DNA from: Natronospirillum sp.
Lineage (GTDB): Bacteria > Pseudomonadota > Gammaproteobacteria > Pseudomonadales > Natronospirillaceae
Length of the DNA: 64,000 bases
Reading direction: 5' to 3'
NCBI RefSeq assembly: GCF_022565775.1
Contig: NZ_JAIUMC010000001.1
Coordinates: 124,001 to 188,000, forward strand
How positions within the stretch are numbered: the stretch's first letter is position 1; each line of letters starts with the position of its first letter. Below, piece after piece: positions 43,082 through 53,067 of this stretch. The position numbers were made by a program, and so were the translations under genes. Below the pieces are notes generated by a model, which made no database searches, was not told the origin of the DNA, and saw only the letters and a program-made list of their open reading frames with translations.

Positions 43082-45055
43082 TCAGTCACGGCTTACCGTC
43101 AGCTCGAAAGGGTGGCGCTGGTAGGACTGAAAGCTGCCCAGGTTGCTGGTGCGACCAAACAGATTCCGCACCTGAACCCGATAGAGCCGACTGTTGACCA
43201 GGTCATATTCCTTGACCGTGCGACTCGTGGTCTTGACCTTGGTGACTGCGCCCGACACGGGGGCATAGCCAAACTGACCCAGTTCCTCTACCACGATATC
43301 CATATCCTGTGAACTGAGGCCAAAGTCGACTTCGAACTGATACTTGCCGGATGGCCCCGTGTTATTGAAGAAGAAATAGGATCGATAGGTCGACCTTTCC
43401 TGATTGGCCGTGGTGTGCTGATAGCCGCCCGACACCCCCGGTTGCATTTGATTCGGAGACAGGAAATAGACTCCTCGGGAATTGACATTGTCAGTCCCCG
43501 TCGACACGCGCCGGAAATTGAGCGTTGCCTGGGTGGCGTCACATTCATCGGACAGCTTGCGGAAACGAAGGAGATACAGTCTCGGTATCATTCTTTGGGT
43601 ACCCAGCAGTCGGTGATTGGTCCGGCTGGTGAATTGCACGCCACCCATCTCGGTGCCTGATACGGTCTCGGTGGGGTAGCTGGTCCATCTGACGGAACAG
43701 GCTTCATCCATCGACACTTCCAGGGCCCACATGCCAGCGGCTTCAGGGTAAAGATAGACGTCCCAAACGTTGTCCGAGCCGGGCGCGCCGGTTGAACCCC
43801 CGGGGTTGGCCACCTTAAATTGAATTTCTTGTTGCGCCAGCTCTTCACCCAGACAAAGGATGGTGCGCGAGGTAAAGGCCTGCGCCGAGCGGCAACCGGT
43901 CAGCCAGCGCGCGAGGTTGACCCAGTAATCGGGTTGATCGTCTCTCGGGAAGTTGCTCCCCAGGCGCGACAGGCCGCGGCTCAGATAGAAGGCGCTATTG
44001 TCTCCGAGCCGCGTCTTGATCAGAGCCAGTTCCTCGTCCTCCGATTCAAAGCGGTCCTTGGCATAGGCTGCAGTAATGCTCTCTAACTGCTCAGTCTTCT
44101 CGATTCGCTGAGCCAGGGCCGTGGAGAGCATGATCAGTGTCGACACGGCATCGCGGTGACCCTCCGGAAGGTCCGGGCCATAAAAAAGATGCAACTGGCT
44201 CGGCAGAACACTCAGGCCGAAGTCTGCCATCACATCGGCTTCCGCCTTGCTGTATGCGTCTACCAGACTGCCGCTCTGACTGGTGTGCAGGTAATGCAGC
44301 GCCCGCGCCTTCAGCCAATGTGTCAGCACCTGAATATTGCGTCCCTGCCGGGCATCCTGCAGATCCAGAAAGGCCGACAGGACAATCTCAGGGTCATCCA
44401 CATAGCCATCGGCAGTATACAGATCGAGATACTCGCCGCTGACTTCGGCCTCCACCCAGCGGACCGCCAGAGCGGGCACCTCGAAGACGCCTGCCTCGTC
44501 GACAGTGGCCGTTGCCAGAGCACTGCCCAGACGCTGGCCAGTACTGTCATCCAGCGCGAAGAACCTGACTTCGGACCCTTCTTTGTAGGGCCCCATAGCG
44601 GCATAAGGGCCCTGCCGCAAGATCTGGCCGGTGACGGCATCGGCGACCAGGGTCACGCTCATCACGGGAGACAACTGGCTGCCCGCCGAACTGCTGACTG
44701 CTTCAACCTGGAACCAGTAGGTTGACCCAAAGTCGAGGTCGGAGACGGTCAGCGGTGAACTGACATCAGTCAGATACTGTGCACCCTGATAGCTGGTGCA
44801 ATTGTCGAATCCGGCCTCCAGCGACTCTTGCGCCAGACACAGGTTGAACGTCACCCCGGAGAAATCCTCCGCGTTCCAGCTTGCCGTTATCTGATTGTCT
44901 TCCGGCTCCAGCACCAACTGTACGTCAGCGCCGTCCCGTGCTTGCGTACTCGAGCTCGAACTGCTGCTGTTGCAGCCTGTGACCATCAAACCGGCACAGA
45001 CAACCAGCATCGTACGGAGAGCATTTGCTCCCCGAAAATGTGTTGAAGGTATCAT
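43082..45055 (-). CDS. Serine-rich-linker lipoprotein with FN3-like domain
   Basis: This 657-residue lipoprotein starts at the ATG at 45055, with a signal ending LMVTGC (lipid anchor on Cys near 22), followed by Asn and seven serines. A fibronectin type III-like domain follows (NQITASWNAEDFSGVTFNLCL ... STYWFQVEAVSSSAG). The middle is helical with repeated acidic segments, and the C-terminal half is beta-rich. It is probably anchored in the outer membrane. No enzyme motif was seen. It is the last of three consecutive lipoproteins built on the same N-terminal plan. An upstream in-frame start (45154) would bury the signal peptide. Confidence 0.8.
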   Translation of the reverse strand: MIPSTHFRGANALRTMLVVCAGLMVTGCNSSSSSSSTQARDGADVQLVLEPEDNQITASWNAEDFSGVTFNLCLAQESLEAGFDNCTSYQGAQYLTDVSSPLTVSDLDFGSTYWFQVEAVSSSAGSQLSPVMSVTLVADAVTGQILRQGPYAAMGPYKEGSEVRFFALDDSTGQRLGSALATATVDEAGVFEVPALAVRWVEAEVSGEYLDLYTADGYVDDPEIVLSAFLDLQDARQGRNIQVLTHWLKARALHYLHTSQSGSLVDAYSKAEADVMADFGLSVLPSQLHLFYGPDLPEGHRDAVSTLIMLSTALAQRIEKTEQLESITAAYAKDRFESEDEELALIKTRLGDNSAFYLSRGLSRLGSNFPRDDQPDYWVNLARWLTGCRSAQAFTSRTILCLGEELAQQEIQFKVANPGGSTGAPGSDNVWDVYLYPEAAGMWALEVSMDEACSVRWTSYPTETVSGTEMGGVQFTSRTNHRLLGTQRMIPRLYLLRFRKLSDECDATQATLNFRRVSTGTDNVNSRGVYFLSPNQMQPGVSGGYQHTTANQERSTYRSYFFFNNTGPSGKYQFEVDFGLSSQDMDIVVEELGQFGYAPVSGAVTKVKTTSRTVKEYDLVNSRLYRVQVRNLFGRTSNLGSFQSYQRHPFELTVSRD

Positions 45056-45202
45056 CGATTGCGTCCTCTCGCCCTGCTCGGCCCACGCCGACAAAGCCAT
45101 CAAATGTGGTATCAGCCCCCCAACTTCCCGGGGCGTTTCATCCTGAATCAACAACCAGCGGGGTGGCCTTGCGCCGCTCCGCTGTGCTCAGTCATCGAGA
45201 TT

Positions 45203-47113
45203 TCAGGGCAGCGACACCTTCAGAAGGTGATTGCCTGCTCCAAGGATGTAGAGGTCTTCGCCCTTCCTCGCCAAACCTCTCACCGGGTGTCTCATTTCTT
45301 TTGCTTCCCAGCTGCTGCCATCGTCGCTGATCCAGAGTCGACTGCGCGTATCATCCTTGATGTAGAAGCGATTCCCGTCATTGAATGCGGCGGCAGCCGT
45401 CACCGATTCGTCTTCCGGAAACTCAGCTGCGCTCCAGGTTTTGCCACCATCAGTGCTGTAGGCAGTGTGCAGATGCGAATTGCTGGGTGAGGAAACCACC
45501 ACGGTATTGCCCATTGCAGACAACCTGACAAAACCCATGTTTGTGGTCGACAAGGCGCGCTCTGTGGTCGTCCACTCATCCCCATCAGCACTGGTACGCG
45601 CCCAGCCGCTGAAAGAAACGACAACATAGCCGTCTTCGGTGGCCACCAGGCTTCGTGAGGCATCCGGGGCTTCTCCCATCGAACAGCCGGATGGCGTGCA
45701 CAAGGCGACCTGATCATTGGCTAGATTATTCCCGACGAGAGCCACCCAGGAATTGTCAAGCCCGCCGACGTGCGACAGGAAGAGGTTGCTAGCCGTATTA
45801 GTGCGCGGGTCCACCACCGTCCAGCTCTCACCATCGGTACTGTGAGCGACCGTATTGGTCCCGCTCACCACAAAGCGTGTGCCGGTCCAGGCGATATCGG
45901 TCAGAAAGGGGGTGCCGGTCAAGGCCACTTCAGACCAGTCGTCGCCATCATCACTGTAGACTGCATAGCCGTTTTCGCTGATGGCCACCATACGTCCTGA
46001 ATCATTGGTCGCCATGCCGGCCCAGTTGTTCGCGGTCAAAAAAGTTTCCCGGTCATTGCTCCAGCTGGAGCCGTCGTCAGACGACACAATCGCCCCATTG
46101 TTACCCACCGCAATAAAACCCTGTGAAGAGTGAATGATGGCGTTCAACTCCTGATTCTGAGGGTTGGCTACCTCCTCCCAGGTAGGTTCATCGGCCGCTC
46201 GTTTGTGGATGCGGCCATTGGTGTCGGTAAACCAGTACTGGTCCTCCGCAAACACCAGTGCCTTGAGCCTGCCAGGCAGGCCAAAGGAATAGTCAAAATC
46301 ATCGTCCTCACTGCTCCAGCTCTTGCCATTGGTGCTGGATCTGAACCCCCATTGATTGAAGCCGCCAGCTACCGCAAACTCGTCGCCATTGAAATGAACA
46401 TCGGTGATATTGGAGTTGGCACCCGAAGTCACACTGGCTTCTCGAGTCCAGACGCCACCGCCGTCTTCGCTCAGATAGATGTGATGGCGACTGCCGGCGA
46501 CCAAGCGTCCACCATTCGCAGCGATTGCGGCGGTAGGCAGGGTTGGCCCGCTCTCGACCTTGGTCCAGTTCTTACCATCAGTGCTGCTCAGGTGGGCCTC
46601 GGCTTGTACACCGAGCGCAATGAAGTGATTGCCGGTCCAGGTCACTGTATTGAGCCCGCCAATGGCCTCATCGATATCCGCAGATGACCAGGTTGCCCCG
46701 TCATCTTCGCTATAGAAGGCTCGGCCTCCACTGGACGCGCCGGTGCTGCCACCAACAGCCACCAGTGTTTGGCCATTCGTTGCCAAACCGCGCAGGCTGG
46801 TCGGCGCCGTTTCAACAATCGACCACTCCTGGCCGTCCGTGGACACCATTACTGTTCCCCGATCACCGGCGGCAATCAGACGACTGTTATGCTCTACCAG
46901 CGCATTCAGGCTGTATCCCTGTGGTTTGGGATGAGCCCAGATAACCGCAGACTGCGGTGGCGTTCCCGTTGTACCTCCACCACTGCCACTCCCACTGCCG
47001 TCAGCGGACCCGTTCTCGTCGGAACTGCTGCTACTGCTGCTGTTACAGCCATAGAGGGCCAATGAAGCCAGCAGCAGTGCCGCCGGCCACGAGTGCGATT
47101 TAAAACCATTCAT
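45203..47113 (-). CDS. Serine-rich-linker lipoprotein with Asp-box beta-propeller repeats
   Basis: This 636-residue lipoprotein has a signal ending LALYGC, then Asn, seven serines and a Gly/Ser-rich linker. From about residue 60 to the end there are roughly twelve Asp-box-like motifs of the form S-x-D-G-x-x-W (STDGQEW, SSTDGKNW, SEDGGGVW, SDDGDDW, STDGESW, SADGDEW, SDDGSSW and others). These mark beta-propeller blades of the sialidase/YCF48 type, enough for two propellers. No sialidase catalytic set was recognised, so a binding or scaffold role is more likely. Confidence 0.83.
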   Translation of the reverse strand: MNGFKSHSWPAALLLASLALYGCNSSSSSSSDENGSADGSGSGSGGGTTGTPPQSAVIWAHPKPQGYSLNALVEHNSRLIAAGDRGTVMVSTDGQEWSIVETAPTSLRGLATNGQTLVAVGGSTGASSGGRAFYSEDDGATWSSADIDEAIGGLNTVTWTGNHFIALGVQAEAHLSSTDGKNWTKVESGPTLPTAAIAANGGRLVAGSRHHIYLSEDGGGVWTREASVTSGANSNITDVHFNGDEFAVAGGFNQWGFRSSTNGKSWSSEDDDFDYSFGLPGRLKALVFAEDQYWFTDTNGRIHKRAADEPTWEEVANPQNQELNAIIHSSQGFIAVGNNGAIVSSDDGSSWSNDRETFLTANNWAGMATNDSGRMVAISENGYAVYSDDGDDWSEVALTGTPFLTDIAWTGTRFVVSGTNTVAHSTDGESWTVVDPRTNTASNLFLSHVGGLDNSWVALVGNNLANDQVALCTPSGCSMGEAPDASRSLVATEDGYVVVSFSGWARTSADGDEWTTTERALSTTNMGFVRLSAMGNTVVVSSPSNSHLHTAYSTDGGKTWSAAEFPEDESVTAAAAFNDGNRFYIKDDTRSRLWISDDGSSWEAKEMRHPVRGLARKGEDLYILGAGNHLLKVSLP

Positions 47114-47155
47114 GCCAGTTTACTCCGTTGGATTGTGCGCAGAGCGCACTACTGC

Positions 47156-47180
47156 GCCGGGCCATCCCATATGGCCCGGC
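47156..47180. other. Strong stem-loop between two lipoprotein genes
   Basis: GCCGGGCCAT and ATGGCCCGGC form a perfect 10-bp stem with a 5-nt loop, between the stop of the YCF48-like gene and the start of the next lipoprotein gene. No T-run follows on either strand, so it may be an mRNA-processing or partial-termination element rather than a classical terminator. Confidence 0.65.
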
Positions 47181-47210
47181 CACAAAAGTCGGATATTGCG
47201 TTACAGGATT

Positions 47211-48368
47211 TCAGGGGTCGCGGCGCATCAGGGTTAGGTTTAGACCCACGGCCCAGGCTCGGCCGCCTTCAAGAGCATGTACGGCCAGCAACTGGGTGTT
47301 TTCATTGAAACCGGTCGGCAGGTCCGTTACGGACTCCTCCACCCAGTCAGCGCCGCCGTTGGCGGTAAAGAACACCCGGGCCTCGGTCTGCTGTGCGCCA
47401 CCGCTGAGACCACCCCCCACCAGCCAGGCCGTGTCGGCATCCAGCCGATACATGTCATAGACAACCCCACTGGAACTGTTGCGAACCACAGCCCAGTCGT
47501 CGCCGCCATTGGTCGTACCCATGATGATGCCTGGGCTCATCAGCCAGCCGTTGTTTTCATCAACAAACTGCACGCGCTGAAAGCGTTTGCTGAGCAGATT
47601 GGATACGTCACCAATACCGGTACGGCCGCTTTGCCAGTTCAGGCCGCCATCGGTGGTATACCAGTAAGAGTCTTCACCGTCGTTTTCACTGTCATTGCCG
47701 ACCGCCCAGCCTCTGTTGGCATCGACGAACGACAGGCTGGTAAACGGTTGAGCATCGGAGACGCTGTAAACCTCGTGCCAGGTATCACCACCGTCCGTGG
47801 TGCGCAACAAGAAACGGTTGACGCCTGTGATTGATCCGCCAACGGCCCAGCCGAGCTCCGCATCCATGAACTGAATATCAAAGATGGTGCCATCAGTCGT
47901 AACTGGCTGAGCCTGTTCAACCCAGGTGGTACCGCCATTTTGGGTATGCAGCAACAGCGGGGGCTGATTCAAGGAACGGCCACCCGCCACCCAGCCAGTA
48001 TCGCTGTCCAAAAAAAACACAGTTTGCAGGTTGCGATCGAATTCGCCATTACCTTGCTCTTCCCAAGTATCACCACCATCTTCGGTTTTCAGAAGCAGGG
48101 TCTGTCGTTCGCCCATAATGCCAATGGGTTGAGTATCACCCACAGCCCAGCCGAGATTCTCATCGACAAAGAAGACATCATTCAGCCGATTCAAAATCAG
48201 GTCCGGCTTGTCCAACAAAGCCCAGTTTATTGCTTCCGAATCCGACCCATTGGACCCGTTTGATGAACTCTCATTGCTGCTTGAACTGCCGGAGTCGTTG
48301 CAGCCAGCCAAGAGCAAACAGGCGGCTGTCAGTGTTGCTGGCACGCTGATGTTCACGATTTTTTTCAT
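47211..48368 (-). CDS. YCF48-like seven-bladed propeller lipoprotein
   Basis: This 385-residue lipoprotein has a signal ending LLLAGC and then a Ser/Asn/Gly-rich linker. The body has about seven repeats, each centred on a D-x-x-x-G-W-A-V-G motif (NLGWAVGD, TGWVAGG, LGWAVGG, RGWAVGN, NGWLMS, TAWLVGG, RAWAVGL) and followed by a TTDGG..W Asp box. This is the YCF48 / PSII assembly HCF136-like propeller fold, which in non-photosynthetic bacteria is of unknown function and often exported. It is the first of the three lipoprotein genes and probably carries their promoter. Confidence 0.87.
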   Translation of the reverse strand: MKKIVNISVPATLTAACLLLAGCNDSGSSSSNESSSNGSNGSDSEAINWALLDKPDLILNRLNDVFFVDENLGWAVGDTQPIGIMGERQTLLLKTEDGGDTWEEQGNGEFDRNLQTVFFLDSDTGWVAGGRSLNQPPLLLHTQNGGTTWVEQAQPVTTDGTIFDIQFMDAELGWAVGGSITGVNRFLLRTTDGGDTWHEVYSVSDAQPFTSLSFVDANRGWAVGNDSENDGEDSYWYTTDGGLNWQSGRTGIGDVSNLLSKRFQRVQFVDENNGWLMSPGIIMGTTNGGDDWAVVRNSSSGVVYDMYRLDADTAWLVGGGLSGGAQQTEARVFFTANGGADWVEESVTDLPTGFNENTQLLAVHALEGGRAWAVGLNLTLMRRDP

Positions 48369-48657
48369 TGTGGTGCGATCTCCATTTTGCCCTTTAGGCA
48401 GCGCTTCAGTGTTATGCGAGGCAGGCTTCGCACGATAAGGCGAAGGTCAAGAAAAGATTATTACCCAACCATCTTACAAATGACTTACAAAATGTTGGTT
48501 TAAGTGATTTTTTTAATAAATATTTCTGCATTGGAGTCATTTATCTGACTGCTGTCCCGAAATTGCATGGTTCTTGCTGCTGGCAGGGCCGCGCGGCGGT
48601 AGCCGTCACGCCACGCCATGAGTACAATGCCCCGAGCCTAATGACACGAGATCACGC
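48369..48657. other. AT-rich divergent intergenic region, lipoproteins / ubiE
   Basis: These 289 bp contain no gene. The stretch 48455-48545 is clearly more AT-rich than the surroundings, with a run of seven T and TAATAAATATTT. It includes a near-direct repeat TTACAAATGAC / TTACAAAATG, and probably carries promoters for both directions. Confidence 0.6.
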
Positions 48658-49410
48658 ATGCCGCGAGAAGATGACACCACCGATTTCGGTTACCAGAGCG
48701 TTCCCAAGGGTGAAAAAGCACGTCGCGTTGCCGATGTGTTTCATTCCGTGGCGGCCCGCTATGATCTGATGAACGACCTGATGTCTTTCGGTGTCCACCG
48801 GGCTTGGAAGCTGTTTACCAGCGAGCTGTCCGGTGTACGTCAGGGCTCGAAAGTGCTGGATATCGCCGGCGGCACCGGCGACCTGGCAGCGCGCTTCGCC
48901 AGGCGTGTGGGGCCGGAAGGAGAGGTCGTGCTGGCGGATATCAATTCTTCAATGCTGCAGGTGGGGCGTGATCGTCTGGTGGACCGCGGACTCGGGCATC
49001 GGGTGCACTTTGTGCAAGCCAATGCCGAATGCCTGCCCTTCCCGGATGAACACTTCGACGTGGTCACCATCGCGTTCGGGCTGCGCAATGTAACCGACAA
49101 GGACAAGGCTTTGGCCTCCATGCATCGGGTGCTGAAGCCGGGTGGCCGGCTGCTGGTGCTGGAATTCTCCAAGCCCCAGACCGACTGGCTGACCCGCGCC
49201 TATGACTTCTACTCCTTTCGCGCCCTGCCGCTGATGGGCCGTCTGGTGGCCAATGATGCCGACAGCTATCGGTATCTGGCCGAATCCATAAGGATGCACC
49301 CTGATCAAGACACTTTGCGCGACATGATGCTGGCTGCCGGTTTTTCCCGCGCCCGCTACCACAACCTGACCGGTGGCATTGTGGCGCTGCATGTGGGCTC
49401 CCGAGGATAG
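48658..49410 (+). CDS. ubiE: Ubiquinone/menaquinone C-methyltransferase UbiE
   Basis: UbiE is the SAM-dependent C-methyltransferase of ubiquinone (and menaquinone) synthesis. The 250-residue protein has the family start [23 protein letters not shown] motif [19 protein letters not shown], and the UbiE signature [12 protein letters not shown] with [14 protein letters not shown]. It is the first gene of ubiE-ubiJ-ubiB; ubiJ begins 3 bp after its stop. Confidence 0.97.
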   Translation: MPREDDTTDFGYQSVPKGEKARRVADVFHSVAARYDLMNDLMSFGVHRAWKLFTSELSGVRQGSKVLDIAGGTGDLAARFARRVGPEGEVVLADINSSMLQVGRDRLVDRGLGHRVHFVQANAECLPFPDEHFDVVTIAFGLRNVTDKDKALASMHRVLKPGGRLLVLEFSKPQTDWLTRAYDFYSFRALPLMGRLVANDADSYRYLAESIRMHPDQDTLRDMMLAAGFSRARYHNLTGGIVALHVGSRG

Positions 49411-49413
49411 GCC

Positions 49414-50052
49414 ATGGACACTGCGGACAGGATGCCCATGCCCCCGGCGACGTTGCTGGAACTCGCCACCCCGGCCATTAACCGCGCCCTGGGCTATGCT
49501 CCGGCCGCGCACTCGCGACTGCGCACTCTGGGGCCTCAGGTCTGGCGTCTGCACATCGAAGACCTGGGGTGGTCAATCGACATCCGCTCCGACGGTGAGC
49601 ACCTGCAACTGGATCATCCGGACGACGCTGTGCCGGATGCCGAAGTTCGGGGGCGCAGTCGCGATTTCATTACCCTGGTACAGAGTGAAGACCGCACCGC
49701 CACGCTCGCCGGCCTACCGATTCGGGTTGAGGGCAGCACGCGCAGCTTCATGCAATTGCAGAGTCTGGCCAATGAGCTGGATATCGACTGGGAAGCCTGG
49801 CTGGGCGACACGGTCGGTGATCTGCCGGCTCATCACATGGCCCGGTTGGGTCGCGAAGCCGGTGCGGCAATCAGCGGTGGCCTCAAGGGCCTGCAACACT
49901 CTACCGAGCGCTACCTGATTCGCGAGCGAGCAATGCTCGTGACGCGCAGCGAGGCGGCTGACCTGATGCAGCAGACCCAGGCATTGCGCCGTCGGCTGGA
50001 CCGGTTGGAAGTGCGCATGAAGCAACTCGCACCTGCGCCACGGAGGGGTTGA
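49414..50052 (+). CDS. ubiJ: Ubiquinone biosynthesis accessory protein UbiJ
   Basis: This 212-residue protein has an N-terminal SCP2 lipid-binding domain ([20 protein letters not shown]) and a C-terminal helical coiled coil ([24 protein letters not shown], partly quoted). It is the scaffold or lipid carrier of the soluble Ubi complex together with UbiK. Gene order ubiE-ubiJ-ubiB confirms the call. Confidence 0.93.
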   Translation: MDTADRMPMPPATLLELATPAINRALGYAPAAHSRLRTLGPQVWRLHIEDLGWSIDIRSDGEHLQLDHPDDAVPDAEVRGRSRDFITLVQSEDRTATLAGLPIRVEGSTRSFMQLQSLANELDIDWEAWLGDTVGDLPAHHMARLGREAGAAISGGLKGLQHSTERYLIRERAMLVTRSEAADLMQQTQALRRRLDRLEVRMKQLAPAPRRG

Positions 50053-50056
50053 ACAC

Positions 50057-51658
50057 ATGTACTGGTTAAGGCTGTGGCGCATCGGCTGGATAATTCTCTG
50101 GTATCGTCTGGATACCTTGGTGCCCTGGTCCTCTCTGCCCTGGTGGGTGCGCTGGCTCTCGGTCGGCCGTTTCTTTCTGCCCACACCCAAAACACCCGGC
50201 CCGGTGCGCCTGCGCCGCTTCTTTGAAGCCCTGGGCCCGGTGTTCGTCAAATTCGGACAGATTCTCTCCACGCGCCGCGATCTGTACCCGGGCGAATACG
50301 CGGATGAACTGGTGGAGCTGCAGGACAGGGTGCCACCCTTTCCCGGCAACCGGGCCGCCGCCGTGGTAGAAGCCGGTCTGGGTCGGCCCGTCGACGAGGC
50401 CTTTGCCGCCTTCGACCGCACCCCGCTGGCGTCAGCGTCCATTGCCCAGGTGCATGCCGCCACCCTGCATGACGGCAGTGATGTGGTGGTCAAGATCATC
50501 CGCCCGGATATTGAAAAAACCATCCGCAAGGACCTGGCCTGGATGAGCGCCTTTGCCCGCCTGCTGGCCAATGTGCCCGAGGCCCGTCGCCTGCGCCCGG
50601 TCGAGGTGGTGGAAGACTTCGAGCGCACCATCATCGACGAGCTTGACCTGATGCGCGAAGCCGCCAATACCACCCATCTGCGGCGCAATTTCGACAAGTC
50701 CGAGTTGCTCTATGTACCGAATGTGCACTGGGACTACTGCAGCCGGCAGGTCATGGTGATGGAGCGTATTCACGGGCTGCCAATCGACGAGGTAGAGCAG
50801 TTGCGCGCCGCCGGTGTCGATATGAAAGTACTGGCAGAACGCGGTGTGGAGATATTCTTCACCCAGGTCTTCCGCGACAGCTTCTTTCATGCCGACATGC
50901 ATGCCGGCAATGTATTTGTCAGCACTGACAAACCGGCAGAGCCCCGTTATATCGCCATCGACTGCGGCATAGTGGGTACACTGGCCGACGAAGATCAGCA
51001 CTACCTCGCCATGAATTTGCTGGCCTTCTTCAACCGTGATTACCACAAGGTGGCCCGCCTGCATGTGGAGTCCGGCTGGGTGCCCAAGGACACGCCGGTG
51101 CACCATTTCGAGCAGGCCATACGAGCCGTTTGCGAGCCGATTTTTGCCCGCCCGCTGAAGGACATCTCGTTCGGGCTGCTGCTGGTGCGCCTGTTTCAGG
51201 TCGCCCGTCGCTTCAATATGGAAGTTCAGCCGCAACTGGTGCTGTTGCAGAAAACCCTGCTCAATATCGAGGGTCTGGGACGCCAGCTCTACCCGGATCT
51301 GGACCTCTGGGCGACTGCCAAGCCCTTTATGGAGAAATGGCTGCGCGAACGCATCAGCCTGAAGCGCACCGCACTCAGCCTGAAAGATCAGTTACCGTTC
51401 CTGCTGGAAAGGGCTCCTGATTGGCCGTATCATCTGGAACGCATGGTGATGGCTCTGGGCGATCCGCGCCAGTCGCCACAGATTCGTGTCACTGCGCCCA
51501 AGCGCAACGGTGCGCCTGGAGTTCTGCTGACCGCGATCGGCGGCCTGCTGGCCGCCTGGGGCGATCATGTGGACAATGACTGGCTGCTTTATGGCGGGCT
51601 TGGTCTTGCCGGCGTTGCCGCCCTGCTGACGCTCAGCCACCTGTTGCGCTCATCCTGA
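50057..51658 (+). CDS. ubiB: Ubiquinone biosynthesis atypical kinase UbiB
   Basis: This 533-residue ABC1/ADCK/UbiB protein has the KxGQ motif in [19 protein letters not shown], the invariant Ala-rich loop [12 protein letters not shown], the lysine strand VVVKIIRP and the metal-binding [13 protein letters not shown]. Two C-terminal hydrophobic segments (about 478-530) anchor it in the inner membrane. UbiB acts as an atypical kinase/ATPase needed for ubiquinone synthesis. It starts 4 bp after ubiJ. Confidence 0.97.
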   Translation: MYWLRLWRIGWIILWYRLDTLVPWSSLPWWVRWLSVGRFFLPTPKTPGPVRLRRFFEALGPVFVKFGQILSTRRDLYPGEYADELVELQDRVPPFPGNRAAAVVEAGLGRPVDEAFAAFDRTPLASASIAQVHAATLHDGSDVVVKIIRPDIEKTIRKDLAWMSAFARLLANVPEARRLRPVEVVEDFERTIIDELDLMREAANTTHLRRNFDKSELLYVPNVHWDYCSRQVMVMERIHGLPIDEVEQLRAAGVDMKVLAERGVEIFFTQVFRDSFFHADMHAGNVFVSTDKPAEPRYIAIDCGIVGTLADEDQHYLAMNLLAFFNRDYHKVARLHVESGWVPKDTPVHHFEQAIRAVCEPIFARPLKDISFGLLLVRLFQVARRFNMEVQPQLVLLQKTLLNIEGLGRQLYPDLDLWATAKPFMEKWLRERISLKRTALSLKDQLPFLLERAPDWPYHLERMVMALGDPRQSPQIRVTAPKRNGAPGVLLTAIGGLLAAWGDHVDNDWLLYGGLGLAGVAALLTLSHLLRSS

Positions 51659-51677
51659 ACTCATTGACGGACCTGCT

Positions 51678-52031
51678 ATGACAACTATTCTGCATCAACT
51701 GGAAGCCGTGTTGCAGGCACGCAAACAGGCTGACCCGGACAGCTCCTATGTAGCATCGCTGTATGCCCGGGGCCTGAACAAGATTCTCGAGAAGGTCGGC
51801 GAGGAAAGTACCGAGGTCATTCTAGCTGCCAAGGACGCAACACCAGATAATCAGGACGATCTGGTATCTGAAACCGCCGATCTGTGGTTTCATACACTGG
51901 TGATGCTGGCGCATCATGATATACCGGTGGATGCGGTGACCGACGAACTGGCCCGACGGTTCGGGCTTTCCGGGCTGGAAGAAAAGGCCAGCCGCGGCTC
52001 CGCACAGAACGCTCAAGAGGGCAATAAATGA
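51678..52031 (+). CDS. hisE: Phosphoribosyl-ATP pyrophosphatase HisE
   Basis: HisE hydrolyses phosphoribosyl-ATP to phosphoribosyl-AMP, the second step of histidine synthesis. The 117-residue MazG-like helical protein has the core [19 protein letters not shown] and [17 protein letters not shown], which carry the acidic metal ligands. In pseudomonads hisI precedes hisE here; hisI is absent from this position, so the cyclohydrolase must be encoded elsewhere. It overlaps the HIT gene by 4 bp. Confidence 0.95.
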   Translation: MTTILHQLEAVLQARKQADPDSSYVASLYARGLNKILEKVGEESTEVILAAKDATPDNQDDLVSETADLWFHTLVMLAHHDIPVDAVTDELARRFGLSGLEEKASRGSAQNAQEGNK

Positions 52032-52372
52032 CCGACTGTCTGTTCTGCAAAATAGTCGCTGGCGACATTCCGGCTGATATCGTCTATCGCGACGACATCA
52101 TGACGGTGTTCAAGGACATCAGCCCGAAGGCTCCGGTGCACCTGTTGGCGGTGCCCAACCATCATGTCGAGAGCCTGAATGACCTGACCGAAGAGGATGC
52201 ACACTGGGTGGCACACATCACCTGCATGCTGCCGGTCATCGCACGGGACAATGGCCTGACCGAAGGCTTCCGTACTGTGGTTAATACGGGTGCCGGCGGC
52301 GGCCAGGAAGTCTATCATCTGCATTATCACATTCTGGGTGATGTCCGCGACGCCAACTGGCGTGGCTTCTGA
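52028..52372 (+). CDS. HIT-family nucleotide hydrolase (HinT-like)
   Basis: This 114-residue protein has the N-terminal [20 protein letters not shown] typical of HinT and the histidine triad in [11 protein letters not shown]. HinT proteins hydrolyse purine phosphoramidates. It lies between hisE and tatA and overlaps hisE by 4 bp; the nearest family members are bacterial HinT/YcfF. Confidence 0.95.
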   Translation: MTDCLFCKIVAGDIPADIVYRDDIMTVFKDISPKAPVHLLAVPNHHVESLNDLTEEDAHWVAHITCMLPVIARDNGLTEGFRTVVNTGAGGGQEVYHLHYHILGDVRDANWRGF

Positions 52373-52406
52373 ACCCAAACAACAATAAAGCGCTGAGGAG
52401 AACACC

Positions 52407-52658
52407 ATGCTTGGGGGTATCAGTCCAATTCAACTGGTCATCGTTCTGGTGATCGTGATTCTGATTTTTGGCACGAAGAAGCTGCGCGGAATGGGCAAGG
52501 ACGTGGGCAGCGCCATCAAGGACTTCAAGGAAGGCATGAAGGGCGAAGACGGCAAGGAGAAGAGTGAAGAAGAGAAGCAACTGCTGCAGAAGAAAGAGCA
52601 GGCAGATGCCGACTTCACCGAGTCCAAGCAGAAAGACAAGTCCTCCGGAGACAGCTGA
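52407..52658 (+). CDS. tatA: Twin-arginine translocase subunit TatA
   Basis: This 83-residue protein has one N-terminal transmembrane helix ([18 protein letters not shown]), the [14 protein letters not shown] hinge and amphipathic helix, and an acidic/lysine-rich tail. TatA multimers form the translocation element for folded proteins. It begins the tatABC operon; GAGGAG lies before the ATG. Confidence 0.96.
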   Translation: MLGGISPIQLVIVLVIVILIFGTKKLRGMGKDVGSAIKDFKEGMKGEDGKEKSEEEKQLLQKKEQADADFTESKQKDKSSGDS

Positions 52659-52665
52659 GCCCGCC

Positions 52666-53067
52666 ATGTTTGATATGGGGTTTCTTGAGCTGGCGTTGAT
52701 CGCCGGCATCGGTCTGGTTGTACTGGGCCCTGAGCGCCTGCCTGAGGCAGCGCGCACCGTGGGTCGTTATGTCGGCCAGATGCGCCGCTTTGTGGGCAAT
52801 TTCCAGCGCCAGATCGAGCAGGAAGTGCGTCTCGAAGAACTGAACCGCAAGATCATGGAAGAAACCGAGGATCAGTCGTTCACCAACAATGACGGCAGCA
52901 CGACGCCACCGCGCCGGCAGCCGGTGGAGAACGACCCCGGTTTCTATGCGGAATACCCGGAGCGCAAGCCCAAACCCGAAGCGTCCGAGTCGCCAACCGA
53001 AACGCCAGCCTCGGCCGAGAACAACGACAATCCGGCAACTGAAAAACCGCCGGAGGACCGCCCATGA
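52666..53067 (+). CDS. tatB: Twin-arginine translocase subunit TatB
   Basis: This 133-residue protein starts MFDMGFLELALIAGIGLVVLGPERLP, partly the hallmark TatB N-terminus with the conserved Glu and GPERLP hinge. An amphipathic helix and a disordered Pro/Glu-rich tail follow. TatB with TatC forms the twin-arginine signal receptor. The start at 52666 lies 8 bp after tatA. The end overlaps tatC by 4 bp. Confidence 0.95.
   Translation: MFDMGFLELALIAGIGLVVLGPERLPEAARTVGRYVGQMRRFVGNFQRQIEQEVRLEELNRKIMEETEDQSFTNNDGSTTPPRRQPVENDPGFYAEYPERKPKPEASESPTETPASAENNDNPATEKPPEDRP

Noticed and set aside
44936-44990. Serine run as a phase-variable microsatellite
   Set aside because: The serines are encoded by mixed codons (AGC, AGT, TCG), so there is no uniform repeat tract that would slip in frame-shifting steps.
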